From Chaetoceros tenuissimus (Eukaryota; Bacillariophyta; Thalassiosirophyceae; Chaetocerotales; Chaetocerotaceae), in contig BLLK01000040.1 in the NCBI GenBank assembly GCA_021927905.1, positions 248,001 through 312,000 on the forward strand: DNA of 64,000 nucleotides, in the 5' to 3' direction. The position numbers and the translations under genes are program-made. The notes below the pieces were generated by a model. That model was not told the DNA's origin, did no database searches, and saw only the letters and a list, made by a program, of their open reading frames with translations. Within the stretch, counting starts at the first letter, position 1. Every line of letters begins with the position of its first letter. Positions 42,801-54,380 of the stretch are shown here, piece after piece.

Positions 42801-45233
42801 CGTTCTTTGCTCCACGGCTTGGTTTTGAAACGAACTGGAACTCCTCTCTTTCTGTACTGGTTCAGTACATGACCTGCAGGATGATTTATATTTGTAGTTG
42901 CCAAGTCGACTCTACCTCTTTTCATCTGTATGAACTTTCTCCAACCCACTTTCCTAAACAAATCAGCATCCGATTCAATTAACTTACCAATATCACGGTG
43001 ATGTGGAAGTTTAGTGTCTTTTACACTAGTTTCCACATTCACCTTGATGCGTTTTGCATCGTTATTTGATGGGGGTTGTGTTTGAAGGGGGTTGGTTGGC
43101 GAGACCGAAGGAATAGGAATAGAAGTAAAGGTAACTGGGCTTAAATTAGGCGCTACACTATTCAATTCCTTCCAGCCAAGTTTTCACTGGTGAGGCCAGT
43201 GCTCCGAGCACAACTGCACCATCGGTGCATATTGGCTGGCAGAGTACGGGACATGATCATAAGCAGAACGACAACCTTCATTGCATGTACCCTTCACATG
43301 GTAAGCAAGGCACATCGTCTTGTTGGAGTCTACACCTCTAATCCTGCTGCTAACCATCTAGCCTTTACATCTCGAGCTCGCATGGATCTATCCTCTCTGT
43401 ATTGGTTGAATAGGTTGGCATTGAAAGTAGGATTTGTGATAGTACGGTTTCCTCCAGATGTATCTCTGCTATCACTGTCATCCTGTCCTTGCGATCCTCC
43501 AGTAGTAAGTGAAGGTGATGGATTAACATTGTTTAATCCCAACTGCTCCAGGAAGTGAGATCCCATGACTGGCTCCCATTGATGATGCAGACGAATGGAT
43601 TGGAAGACTCCATGTGTATTCAGAGTGGGAAGATCTGCAGGCTGAACATTAGGATAGGAAGCCATATCAAACCAATAATCTATCTCCGTCTGCAGTTTGA
43701 ACTGGAGTCGAGGCCAAAAGAGGAGTCTGTCATTCAATCCGCAACCAGCTTGATACAATTGAAGTTCTACCTGTTTCTGATTCAACATGCGATAATAAGT
43801 AGCCAGATTTGTTGTAACCGGATGAGCACCTCCCCAGAGGCACTGATGATAGATGAGATACTTCTGAATGAGGTACAAATAACTAACAGTATCTGTGGAG
43901 GCCTTGATGTCCAAACTTGAGATTAACTGTAGATCCGCAGCCGAAGGTGCTGCTCCACCAGAGTGTAGAGTTTCGTACAAGGTAGCTTGTTGTACTACGC
44001 TGGAATTGCTGGTGTCAAGAAGGAAGGAATTAAAATATTCCTTGAAGTCTCCTGCGCCTGAGGCTGAGTGGTACTGCAAATTTAGAATTTTCTCCAAGAT
44101 ACCTGGAGTGGTATCTACTTTCACATAGGTTAGTTGCAACTGCTGTTTGGCGAGTTCCAAGTGCTGGCTGAGGATTCTGATCCGATCCCCCTTTTTAGAC
44201 CGTGCCAATTGGTTCCAAACAGGTTGCAGTAAATTTCCATTTTGGACTTGTGCATAAGTAAGAAGTTTTTGATATGACGCTGGGTATTCCGACTGAAAGG
44301 TCTTGTTCCTCGCTCTATCCCTTTCCTGTTGAGTTTCAATTCTTCCCAAATGTACCTCCTGTGTCAAGGCATGAATGCCTTGGCTCACTAACGTAGCTTG
44401 TGCATGTCCAACCGCGTTATTGAAATGGGGGAAGTCTTCATACAAAAGTCTTCTACGATGTGCAATCAAATCCGGATCCAAAGCTACTACAGTAGGTAGA
44501 TCATCAGAGTCTAGAGCCAGATGTGATAAATCGTTAGGTGCAGGACGACTCATACATGCTCTCAAATAATTAATCAGTGGTTCACATTGTTGTTCCAATT
44601 GATCAGTGACGATGGCTCCTCTCAAAGTAGTCCAGAGTTCCTTAGGTGTATGTGGGCGATCTATTACCAATGGTATATATGCATGTGGCACTAAGCAGCA
44701 ATACCTTGTACGGATAAGCTCAACATTGGGGTCATTGGCTTGAAAGGGACCGAAAAGTTCGTCATCGGGATCCGCCGCAATCAAGTTGTCCAGTTGAGCC
44801 GCAGTTGGCACCAACATATTATTGGACTGATGGTACATGGAACGAGGCCAAATCGCTAAAGAGAACTGTTGCTCCATCAAATCTCCAATTTGAATGGGAG
44901 TAGTTCTAATGGGAGACGCAGTGTAGGTTGCTGGGTTAATGTAGGCATGAATCCTCTCTGACTCTTCATGGTATACTATGAAGCAGTATGTCACAGCTGG
45001 TTGGCCTTGTCTACCAGATAACGCAGTGTCTTCTACTTGGACAGGTGTAAAGTTATTGAAGTCATTGTACGGAGCAAGTAGAGTTTGAACATGTCCATCC
45101 ATAGTGTTGTTCGTAGCATCGCTGAAAAGGTCGAAGTAAGTTGTTGTTGGCGCAGCGGGAGCTGCTGGCATGGCTCCTTGTCCAGCATGTGCCATGGTAG
45201 AAGTGTGAGCTGCGGTGATGAACAGGTATTCAC

Positions 45234-45428
45234 CTTTTTAATTTTTCTATCTTATCTACTAAGCGTGAATTAAGAAACAACTGAGAACAACCATTAGGTA
45301 GTTGTTTCCTTTCAACATTCAAGTGTTGCTGGTGATGAAGAATATCTCGTTGAGGGGTACACGTGGATGAACATTGAAGGATGATAACCTGGTGTTTAAC
45401 CCCTCTACGAGACGTTCCACATTTGCCG
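45234..45428 (-). repeat. Split direct repeat A1 (outer)
   Basis: 195 bp copy of A2. Its outer edge meets TGG at 45429-45431, where copia-1 sequence resumes. Confidence 0.9.
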
Positions 45429-46087
45429 TGGGAAGTCCAAGTTAAATGGAGAGACAAGTCTACAAGTTGGATCTCACTCAAAGCCGCAAAGGAGGGCGAT
45501 CCACTAGGTCTAGCTGAGTTGGCTGTAGCATTGAAAGTACAAGATGAGCTTGCTTTTAAGTGGTTGATCAACCATGCCTTGAGACAACGAGCCGGACTGA
45601 TCTCAAGATTGAAATCAAATGTCATTAGAAAAGGCAAGACTAAGTTTGGGATACAGGTTCCTGAATCATGGGAGGAAGCTATCAAGATTGATGAAGCAAA
45701 TAATAACACGCTTTGGCAGGACGCCATGAAGAAGGAAATGGTCAATGCTAAATGTGCTTTTAAGTTACTGGCTCGTGGAGATAAGCCGCCACCTGGATAT
45801 AACGAGATCTTATGTCATTTGGTATTTGATGTCAAGCTGGATATGACCCGAAAAGCAAGATATGTTGCTGGAGGACACTTGACTAATGTTCCCCCAAATA
45901 TGACATATTCTAGTGTTGTTTCAAGAGATACCGTTCGAATCGGATTCCTAGTGGCTGCTCTTAATGATCTTGATATACTAGCTGGTGACATCCAGAATGC
46001 TTTTCTTTCTGCTCCTATATTCTTCTATGCAGGAGATGAATGGGGTGCTGATAAGGACCGCATAGTTGTTGTAGTCCGTGCCCTATA

Positions 46088-47021
46088 TCCCTCGTACGTA
46101 TTTCGCGGGTTTTTGAGCAAAAGTGGGTCGGTATCGACCCACTTCCAGTCTACGACGTTTTCTACGTGCAAAAAATACCACAGAGGTCAATTAAACAATG
46201 TACTCATATAAAAACATTTTTATTTACCTACATCAATAAAGCGGTATTACAGCATGAATCTGATGTGTATATAGAAAATGTCTGCACACGCTAATTTCTC
46301 TGTTTGACAATTTAGAGTACTTTCAGAAGGTGCTAAAACCTTCAAAAACAAAGAAATATGAGACTTTGCGGCCCATATTTCTCATCTAAAAATCTTATGG
46401 AGACTCCATTCAAGCCATATTATCTCAAGAATAAGTGTATACAAGACATAGATTACACTAATAATACCTCTCTACATGACTAAAACGAAGAAAAGGAGGT
46501 GCACAAAGACAATTTTTTACCTAATTGAGTTGTATCTTTGACCAAATAGAGCAATCTGATTGGCTGAGATCAATAACCTATGAGGAGAAATCTGTATATA
46601 TCCTCAAATTTCATTTGAAATTAAACATACATATACTATTAGAATCGATTGATATTGCATGTGATAAGCTTCTTTTTGATATTAAAAGATCAAAACGGTT
46701 GTCATCTTATACTGGCGATTTTTTTTAGAATTTATTTGAGACCCTGAAAGTGGCTATTTTCGGCTTTTTGTCCGATTTTGGCGGGTAAAATACGTACTTA
46801 TCTCATAAATAAAGTGAAGTTCAGTAGAATCAGACATTACATTACTGAGCTATATAATATAAGAAAACATGTTCATGTGTATGTAATTCCAAGAAGCATG
46901 TAAAAAAGTAAGTTGTTATATATGAAGTGGCTGTGGTATGTTTCTCACGTAGAAAACGTCGTAGAAAAGAAGTGGGTCGGCACCGACCCACTTTTTGCCA
47001 CCCACTTTTGCGTACGGGGGA
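46088..47021. mobile_element. 934-bp MITE with long inverted repeats, TA target
   Basis: Inserted in the RT region of copia-1. Ends are TCCCTCGTACG and its complement-like CGTACGGGGGA, flanked by TA (46086-46087, 47022-47023); a 4-bp ATAT duplication with ends CCC/GGG fits equally well. The inverted repeats extend about 80 bp, to ACGACGTTTTCTACGTG, with a few gaps. Inside each end is a hairpin built on AAGTGGGTCG and CGACCCACTT. The interior is AT-rich with no transposase reading. Known: long-repeat, TA-target, gene-less elements of this size are usually driven by Tc1/mariner-type transposases; the family here is inference. Confidence 0.82.
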
Positions 47022-48337
47022 TATGGTCTCAAATCTAGTGCTCTACAATTTCGTAATCATCTTGCTGCAACGCTTGGTAACAAGCTTGGTTTCATATCCT
47101 GTCTTGCTGATCCTGATCTATGGTACAAACCATGTATCGATTCTGATGGAAATGAGTACTACTCATACATTCTCGTATATGTTGATGATCTGTTGATTAT
47201 TGATAAGAATCCGAAGCGATTTATGGAACGGATCCAAGGTGACTTTACTGTCAAGAAGGAGAGCATTGGGCCTCCTGACAGATACCTAGGAGCTGACGTC
47301 AGAAAGGTTGAGGATGATGGTGCCAAGTCATTTTGGACTATGAGTTCTAATTCTTGTCTTGACAAGGCCATTAAGAATCTTAAGGCTAAGCTCAAGGAGA
47401 GTGGTTTGGAATACAACAAGAAACTCTCTGATCCAGAATACAGACCAAAACAACCATTTACTACTGCATCTTATCGACCTGAACTTGATACTTCTGAAGA
47501 ATGTACTGATGACCAAGTTACCTAATTGGGATATTGCGATGGACAGTAGAACTTGGTAGGATCGATATCGGATATGAGGTATCAGTTTTGTCTAGATATT
47601 TAGTTTCACCAAGGACTGGTCATCTCTTACAAGCAATTTATGTATTCAAATTCCTCGATATTCACAAGGATAACGAACTGGCTTTCAGACCAGAGTTACC
47701 AAATCTGGGCTTCAACTATGAGGAAATTGATAAGCAGACAGAGTTTATGAAGAAGGCTTACCCTGATGCTGTTGAAGATTTATCTCCAAATGCACCTGTT
47801 CCAAGAGGGAAACCGTTGTCCATGTATGTATTTGTGGATAGTGATCATGCTGGTGATAAGATAACTAGGAGATCCCAGACCGGTTTTTTACTATACTTGA
47901 ATTCTGCTCCGATCATTTGGAATTCCAAGAGGCAAGCGACTGTTGAATCATCTACTTTTGGATCCGAATTTGTTGCGCTTCGCCTTGCCTCGGAATTGAT
48001 TATTTCTATGAGATATAAGCTTCGTATGATGGGAGTTCCAATCGAAGGTCCGACTCATGTTTTCTGTGATAATGAGGCTGTCTACAAGAATTCTTCGATT
48101 GCTCATTCTACATTGAAGAAGAAGCATAATTCTATTTGTTTTCATCGAGTACAAGAATGTGTTGCTGCCGGTATCCAAGTTATGCACAAGGTTGACAGTG
48201 CTGACAATTTATCTGACATTCTAACGAAATCATTGTCTGCTCATATTAGGAAGAGATTGCGATCCTTTATCATGTACATCAGGAACTAACATTGTGATGC
48301 GAATTATTGAAATTGAAATTTAAACATTCAAGGAGAG

Positions 48338-48478
48338 TGAGAAAATCCCACTGTTAGGTTGGTAGATTTTGAGAACCCGAACACTACTTGAGTATCTTTT
48401 CCACATGACAACCGAACACTTTACATATACACACAATAAGATAATTACTATTTTGATACGTAACAACTATTCTTTTCA
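48338..48478 (+). repeat. 3' LTR of copia-1
   Basis: 141 bp, one base shorter than the 5' LTR, preceded by the purine tract CAAGGAGAG. Confidence 0.9.
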
Positions 48479-48480
48479 TC

Positions 48481-48608
48481 CTACTGAGCTTGAGAAGCCT
48501 AATACTTAGCCATATTAAGTGAGGAGACAGACCTTCGCTCTAACCCATACAGCGCTACGATAGCACATAAAACAGGGCGTAAAACAGGACCACACCAATA
48601 TTAAACTA
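48481..48608 (-). mobile_element. Outer part of a second copy-B-type copia LTR
   Basis: 128 bp nearly identical (about three differences) to the inner end of the LTR at 17792-17919, ending at the LTR terminus word AATATTAAACTA at 48608. Here that end meets unrelated DNA, not the 3'UTR, so it is an outer edge: the 5' LTR start of a minus-sense copia. The rest of this LTR is missing, the cut being at the copia-1 3' LTR. Confidence 0.7.
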
Positions 48609-48619
48609 GTTTCTCTTGA

Positions 48620-49617
48620 GAAAAAAAGGATTATAAAAATGAATGGCATACATAATTCAAAATTAGAATCATGTCTTCTGATTGGACGAAACAAGGGAAA
48701 GAAAAGGCAAGCTGAAAAGAGTTCCTCCAAAAGAAAGAAAAATGAATCATCACCAGGGAACAATGAATCATCACAATCTGATGAAACAACCAAACAAATT
48801 GTTTTTCACAACTCATAATTTGCAAAAATGAATTTGGCGCTGCAAGCTTTAGTCAATGAACATAATGAAAATATTAATTAGTATCATTCATACCACCAAC
48901 GAAGAAGGAGAATTGCAAAAGGGAAAAGCACCCGATGTGCATGTCCAACTATACCAAGAATAAGAAAAACTGTTCATCAGAATTATCATGCTCTTGGTGA
49001 ATATTATTTTCGTTGTGCATATCATATGTCTTACCACACATTTCGTCAACTTTATAGTAAAGTAAAGTATTCTCTCCATAATACTCTCTACAACACTCAA
49101 ACCAAGAATGCAGTGAATGGAAGAATTCCATTGTGTAGTACACTTGGAATTTTAATTCATTTCTTTGCTGGTGGAGACCCATATGACATTTTTCCATCAT
49201 ATGGTGTCTCCAACACCTCCATCTTTAGTTGCCATACCACTATGAAATTGATAGAGGAATTCAAAATAAAATATCCTGCTGATCATGATGATCAAGGTCA
49301 TATTGCTCTAGGGTTTAAAGAGAAATCGTGCAGACAGCAAAGTTGATGAGAACAAGTGGCGTTGTAGTTGCAAACATTGATACAGTTTAAATTTGCAGGC
49401 GATTTGTGATTCAAATAAAAAGTTTTTACACTTGTCAATTTTATACGGAGGAGCAAGCAGTGACCTTGTTGCCTTTGAAAGCTCTGACATTCATCAATGG
49501 TTAGATGATCCAAACTATCTTGCTGAAGGTCTGGTGCTTTTTGGTGATAATGCCTTTTCAACACTAATATGCATGCATACACACAATAGACATATGAGGA
49601 GAACATATCAGCGATAA
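48620..49617 (+). pseudogene. PIF/Harbinger DDE transposase relic
   Basis: The N-terminal part is Lys/Arg/Ser-rich (NKGKKRQAEKSSSKRKK), followed by a helix-turn-helix-like stretch (ILIHFFAGGDPYDIFPSYGV...TSIFSCHTTMKLIEEF). After a frame change near 49346-49393 comes the DDE core: LNLQAICDSNKKFLHLSILY, then SDLVAFESSDIHQWL, then GLVLFGDNAF, the FGDNAY-type second catalytic Asp of the family. The first Asp block near 49320 is degraded, and the third acidic residue lies past the end of the readable part. At least two stops and one frameshift. No terminal inverted repeats found. Domain order and motifs are directly visible; the family name is a strong match. Confidence 0.75.
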
Positions 49618-49916
49618 CAATGGAACACAACAACACAACACAGCTTATCTCTTATATAGCATCTAACTACATCCAAATGTGATCCAGTGCCATGTGTACC
49701 ATGCAGCTGCATTTTCATGTCAACAGCTCCATATTTTTGTCTTCTCAGAGCATTGACACATGTCAATTGGTATTAAAAAAACCCTCTACCTGCGCGTATC
49801 CTACATGGTCCTGGAGGACCGTAAAAATGGCGCTGGAGTAATATAATCTCTAACCTCCTCTCTTCCTTTCTCTTTCTTTCCTTTTCTAACACAAATTCAC
49901 AAGACTCAAGCACAAA
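49618..49916. other. Spacer between Harbinger relic and copia fossil
   Basis: About 300 bp with a pyrimidine-rich run (49850-49890). No gene or repeat seen. Confidence 0.45.
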
Positions 49917-52626
49917 TTACATAGATTTTGGGGATCTCATACGTTGAATGTCTTCTTTCACTTTTTCTAATGTTGAATGTTCTTCCTGATATTGGCAAAC
50001 AGAAAGAATCCTTAATTGAGCAGTTGGAACATACAGAGCTTCAGTAAGAATTTCGCAACGGTATCCAGTATCAGTATAAACGATGCACTTCATAGTTCCA
50101 GTTCCTAGTACCTGTTCTGGACTTGTAGAAATACCAGAAATTGTACGCTTAGATGGCACAATAGGTGTAAAGTTGATGAAATCATCCTTATTAGGAGATA
50201 GAGAAACTGAAGCACCAGTATAAAAAAATTGGATCACCAGAGTCTGAGACTTGAAATTGATAGACACTTTGGAAGCAAAATTCAATTTGACATTGTTGAA
50301 TAGAGCTAGCATCAAGGTAACCCGGGACTACGAAAGAAGTCATAGGACAGAAATAGGTCGATGTAGAAAATCCAAAAATCTTTGAAGTGAAGGAAGATTC
50401 ACTACCAATAGTGAAATCCAAAAGCTCTGGGTGATTTATAGTCATTTCCTCCCAAATATTAATACGGAAAATAGGCAGTACCTTCACTCTCCCAGTCATC
50501 AGCAGGCTTTTATTCAACCTTCTTACGAACATACTTGCAATGGAAAGATCTTCTGAAGAAAGGAAACCTAGCTCAACAAACTTTTCTATTTTTCATTTTC
50601 TTTGGTTTGGAACGATAACATTGGAAATTAGAGACATTACGCAGTTCAGCAGCTGTCAAGCCTATACCTTTGATAAAACTGTTCCATAGAAGTAACCCTT
50701 TACAAAGCTTGACAAATAGAAAACTCTAGACCCATTCATGAAGTATCCAAGTGAATAGAATCCAATTGAAGTAAGCAATGGAAATGGGCAAAGAATTAGA
50801 GCAATTTGAACTTCATAATCCTCCAAAGAGTCATCTCCAATAGCATAGTACAGATTGTAGATTGTATAAATGATGGACAACCATGTACAGACTGAATAGG
50901 TAGTAACCACTGGCTTGAAGAGAGATAAGGTACAAGCAAAGCACAGTAGCTGTATTTCAAATGTAGCTCCCAGACTCTCCCTGTCTGGACTGATGACTTT
51001 AAAAAACACTTGTAATGTGAAATAAATGAATATATCTAAACCAAGTGAAACTAGACAGCCTAAGAAAAATTTGCACCAGGAATGATACGAGTAGCAATGG
51101 TAACACAATCGCCATTTGGATTGGTATTGGTACCAGTAGCACCTGCAGTATTAGCTGTATCACCATTGGAAGAAGAAGACTGATTGGAAGAATCATTTCC
51201 TCCTCCTCCAGAAGGAATCTTCTCCCATTTGCCAAGTTGTCCATTCCATTTACAGTTGCCATGAGAACCAATAACTTTTTCATGCTCTTCACCTGCCTTA
51301 GGTGGTTGACAAAGTTCCTTTGGATTATTCTCATTCTTAGGAGTGGTCTGTTTCTTTTGAGAATCATCAGGAAATTTATCATCATCACAAGGTTTATCAC
51401 AGTTGGGGACAGTATGACCTAGCTTGCCACAATTGAAGCATATGGTTTCCTTCTTCCCTTCATTCACATTGAAAGAAGAATCCTGACCTTGAGTAACAGA
51501 CTTGGCAACCCATTCACCTCTATCCATAAGATCTAAGTACTTGACTTTGAATTGAGATAAGAGAAGCTCATAGCTAACTATAAACTTTTGTACAGCATTT
51601 GAGAAAAGATGATCCAGCTCTAGCTTTCTCGGAACAAATTAAACAAACTCATCTGTAGAACAATCTTGAAAGGTCCTAAACAAGAACAAGTGAAGATCGC
51701 TTGGTGTACTATTGTGAGCATCGAGAATCTTGACGACAGCACGAATATATTGTCCAGCTTTTTGTACATCCTCCCCATCAATTTGTTTCAAGCGTAGCTT
51801 TTCAAGCTTATTGAGGAGAGTATGAAGGGCCTTTTCAGATGTAGAAATAATCAGTTTATTCAATTATAGTCCACTGACAAAGTCCTCTGAAATTTTTTAA
51901 CACATTCTTTTGGTTTTGGCTTGAGTTCCTCATTGCAAGAATTAAGAATCTTTTCACCAGACCATACTGCATCTTCTACATGGTAAGTTTTTGGAGATTT
52001 TCTGATGTAGAATTTCATTGCCATAATAAAGGTTTCTTCCTTGAGAGTACCAATTCCATCTAGCATAATTGTAAACGACATAGTATTTGGCTTCCCATCT
52101 GCATCGAAAGAATGTGGAATGACAAAGAAATCCTGCATATTAGCTTGAATAATGGAGCACTTAAGTTCCTGTAGAAGAGTACATACATGATGTGTTCCCT
52201 TCAAAGACTCCAGATCAGAGTCGATAGAAACAGGCCTGATGACAGTGAATGGATCAGAAATACCTTTCTTGCAATTATCCTTCATTCAGCACCATGCCTT
52301 CATATCTGTGGTTTTCAAAGCCTCTCTTTAACTCCTTTGAAGCCTGAGAAATGTCCTCAACGGTACAATCAGTTTGGCAAACATCCTCTTGGACTCCAAG
52401 GAATAAGTGTACTGGGTTTGGTGCTGACATGTTAGTGTTGATCTGGATTATTATCTTCTTGTTCCTGTTCTGAGTAGTGGCTATTATTATCAGTAGAATC
52501 GTCTAGAGTAGTATCTCTAAATTGTCCTGTAATTTCTTCGAGAGGTACTTGTTCCTGTTCAAAGATGTTATTCAAATTAATTCTAGGGTTCGGCACTTGA
52601 TCTCTGTTCTGATCCTGATCTTCCAT
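49917..52626 (-). mobile_element. Third copia fossil: gag, hydrophobic stretch, protease
   Basis: Minus strand. Gag lies at about 52.6-51.1 kb and ends with a CCHC knuckle (CFNCGKLGHTVPNC). Then comes a hydrophobic stretch at about 51.1-50.66 kb with three or four membrane-like segments, then a protease-type region at about 50.3-49.92 kb with GASVSLSPN and ALYVPTAQLRILSVCQ, a block typical of copia proteases. Integrase, RT and RNase H are absent, and no LTRs could be paired. Broken in about half a dozen places. The hydrophobic piece between gag and protease is not a usual copia part. Confidence 0.7.
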
Positions 52627-52982
52627 CTATTCTCAAATATTGTGCAGAATGTCTCTTCCTACCAATATCAGAGGTACATACAGTCAGAATATGAATAAAA
52701 ATCAAAGTTTTGGAAGCGTTTGGGGTCACAACCAGTTGTTATGTATTGAAGATCAGAAGATACTAATCAATTCAATATTATATAGGTTATTCCTAAGTGT
52801 TGTTGTTGTTGTTGCGCACTAATGTCAACATACATTAACTGTTTCTGAAAGAAGTTGTCAGGTTTTGTTGTCTATGGTTCTGATATTTTTTGGCGCGAAA
52901 AAAGCTGAGGATGGAAAGCTAGCTGACTGTACAGTATTTATTGGCTACCCACAATTTCCTCAAGAAGAGAATTTGAGAAATC
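52627..52982. promoter_or_regulatory. Upstream region of the FkbM-type gene
   Basis: About 355 bp with a short GTT run (52800-52816). It must hold the promoter of the plus-strand methyltransferase gene. I cannot name a core element, and the far end may include the edge of the neighbouring copia fossil. Confidence 0.35.
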
Positions 52983-54002
52983 ATGAAGCTAAAAAATAAA
53001 ATAAAAAAGAAAGGCTTCCTTTTCCTCATATTTGCCTTTTTTTTTGGAAAGATTTCTTTTCTTAGCCCTGGTAGTATAAATCTCGAGCAAGCGAATAAGT
53101 TGGAGAATGGTTCAAAAGAAATTGAGAAGACACTTGTATTTGCGGTTTCGCCTAATCCACTCTTACTCAAAGCTCTAGGATCAAACGTTTTGGTTAAAAA
53201 GAATATTCCGGAAGTAATAAGTCAGTCTTCACAATTCAAGTGTAGCTGGGCATCTTTTACATCTACAAATAACAAAACAATTGATTTCTGCACTCATCCG
53301 TTCAAAGATATAGTTTCGGGTCATATACGTAGAAAGCATCGATGGCCAGATTGTGATATTCTACCACAAATCTGGAATAATGAAAAAAAAAATGAGACAT
53401 CAATATACATTGAAATAGGTGCAAACATAGGTTCCTGTGTGATGGAAATGTTGTTGTCCACAGATGCCAACATAATTGCATTTGAACCTCATCCAATGAA
53501 CCAATTCAATTTGTTGAGCACAGTTGCAAAACTACCAAAGGAATATAAAAGTCGTTTTTTGTTATATCCAATTGGACTTGGAAATGTTAAAATGAATACC
53601 ACTATTTACTCTGCACAAAACAACATGGGTAATTCTAATTTAGGGAAGTTCATTGAAGATTACGGGAGTCAAACATCAAAAAAGGAATTACAATTCCAAG
53701 TTCATGTTGATCTAATTAAAAATGTTTTACGCCTCGACGAAATAAACGTCCCATTAATGAAAATGGATGCACAAGGATTTGAATGTAGAATTTTAGAGGG
53801 TATGGGATCTCCCCAAGCAAAGAAAATCAAAAATATCAAATTTGAATATGCAAAAAAATGGTTAGATAATCAAAATTGTGAAGATTTCTTACCTCGATTG
53901 AGAAATTTTGATTTTAAAGTTACTTTGCAGAATGGGAAAGAAGTCTTAACAGATAACCCTAATTTCAAACTAAAAGAAATGATTGCCAAAAAACAAAAAT
54001 AG
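52983..54002 (+). CDS. FkbM-family SAM-dependent methyltransferase, membrane-anchored
   Basis: Intact 339-residue gene. A Lys-rich start and one hydrophobic segment (about 11-28) make a signal anchor or signal peptide, so the enzyme probably faces the secretory lumen. The catalytic part carries IYIEIGANIGS (141-151, SAM-binding glycine loop), AFEPHP (166-171, acidic ribose contact), and MKMDAQGFE (259-267), the KxDxxGxE block that marks the FkbM (Methyltransf_21) family. The family O-methylates small molecules and sugars; in algae a glycan target is a fair guess only, helped by the DXD glycosyltransferase elsewhere in the window. Copia-2 lies 50 bp past the stop, so it may affect the 3'UTR. 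Codon use and length look like an ordinary host gene. Confidence 0.88.
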   Translation: MKLKNKIKKKGFLFLIFAFFFGKISFLSPGSINLEQANKLENGSKEIEKTLVFAVSPNPLLLKALGSNVLVKKNIPEVISQSSQFKCSWASFTSTNNKTIDFCTHPFKDIVSGHIRRKHRWPDCDILPQIWNNEKKNETSIYIEIGANIGSCVMEMLLSTDANIIAFEPHPMNQFNLLSTVAKLPKEYKSRFLLYPIGLGNVKMNTTIYSAQNNMGNSNLGKFIEDYGSQTSKKELQFQVHVDLIKNVLRLDEINVPLMKMDAQGFECRILEGMGSPQAKKIKNIKFEYAKKWLDNQNCEDFLPRLRNFDFKVTLQNGKEVLTDNPNFKLKEMIAKKQK

Positions 54003-54051
54003 AAGGAATGGTAAAAATATGAGCAGATTATTGATTGTGAATCCTAGCAGT

Positions 54052-54334
54052 TGACTAAATATTCGTGTACTTACTTGTAAACTAATAAGATATTGCTATG
54101 AATAGGTGAAAACACACTTGTTATTACTTGATAGATTCTAAACTATAAGATACACCAGAACAACCAAAAAGGTGCAAATACAAAGGTATTGAGAACCCGA
54201 AGCCTATATGTGATGTGAAAGTGATGACGCGCTTCGCTAAAGCCTATCCATATTGAGTCAGGAGACAGACCTTTGCTCTAACCAAGACAACGTTATGATA
54301 GTACGTAAAACAGGGCCACACCAATATTTAGTCA
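54052..54334 (-). repeat. 3' LTR of copia-2
   Basis: 283 bp with perfect 12-bp inverted ends; CAGT precedes it. Confidence 0.92.
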
Positions 54335-54380
54335 CTCCCTGCAATGCGATTCTTGTATTGAACTCTTACACTCCAACGGG

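Larger units (their letters stand above)
39357..45428 (-). mobile_element. Tyrosine-recombinase retroelement (DIRS/Ngaro/PAT type) inside copia-1
   Basis: A 6.07-kb element without LTRs or integrase. Minus-strand parts in order: gag-like ORF (45195-43330), RT and RNase H (about 43165-40690: VDLSDGFYRL, MGWKNSPPAF, FVDDFIAL, then FHDASGEGTG, KTDNLATLFW) and a tyrosine recombinase (about 40880-39870: LLRPGEY with the first catalytic Arg, and IRLLGRWRSDEMLRYLH with the second Arg and the nucleophile Tyr). The ends form split direct repeats: A1 45234-45428, B1 39713-39847, A2 39515-39709, B2 39357-39491. TGG occurs at both outer edges and at the A2/B1 meeting point. Mostly intact, with a few breaks, mainly in the recombinase region. 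Younger than its copia-1 host. Confidence 0.9.
34885..48478 (+). mobile_element. Ty1/copia element (copia-1), nested and broken
   Basis: LTRs 34885-35026 and 48338-48478 (142 and 141 bp, one indel seen) start TGAGAAAATC and end TTTTCA. After the 5' LTR comes GTTTATCA, the same primer-site word as in copia-2; before the 3' LTR is CAAGGAGAG. Parts in copia order: gag (about 35.4-36.7 kb, with an Arg/Gly-rich tail), protease (about 37.2-37.5), integrase (about 37.6-39.3), RT (about 45.4-47.5, with YVDDLLII) and RNase H (about 47.5-48.3, with VDSDHAGD). Two elements sit inside it, at 39357-45428 and 46088-47021. Broken in roughly ten places besides these. No target duplication: the flanks differ, so one side has been rearranged. 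Confidence 0.88.

Noticed and set aside
46525-46728. 67-residue ORF inside the MITE
   Set aside because: No transposase motif; AT-rich chance frame.
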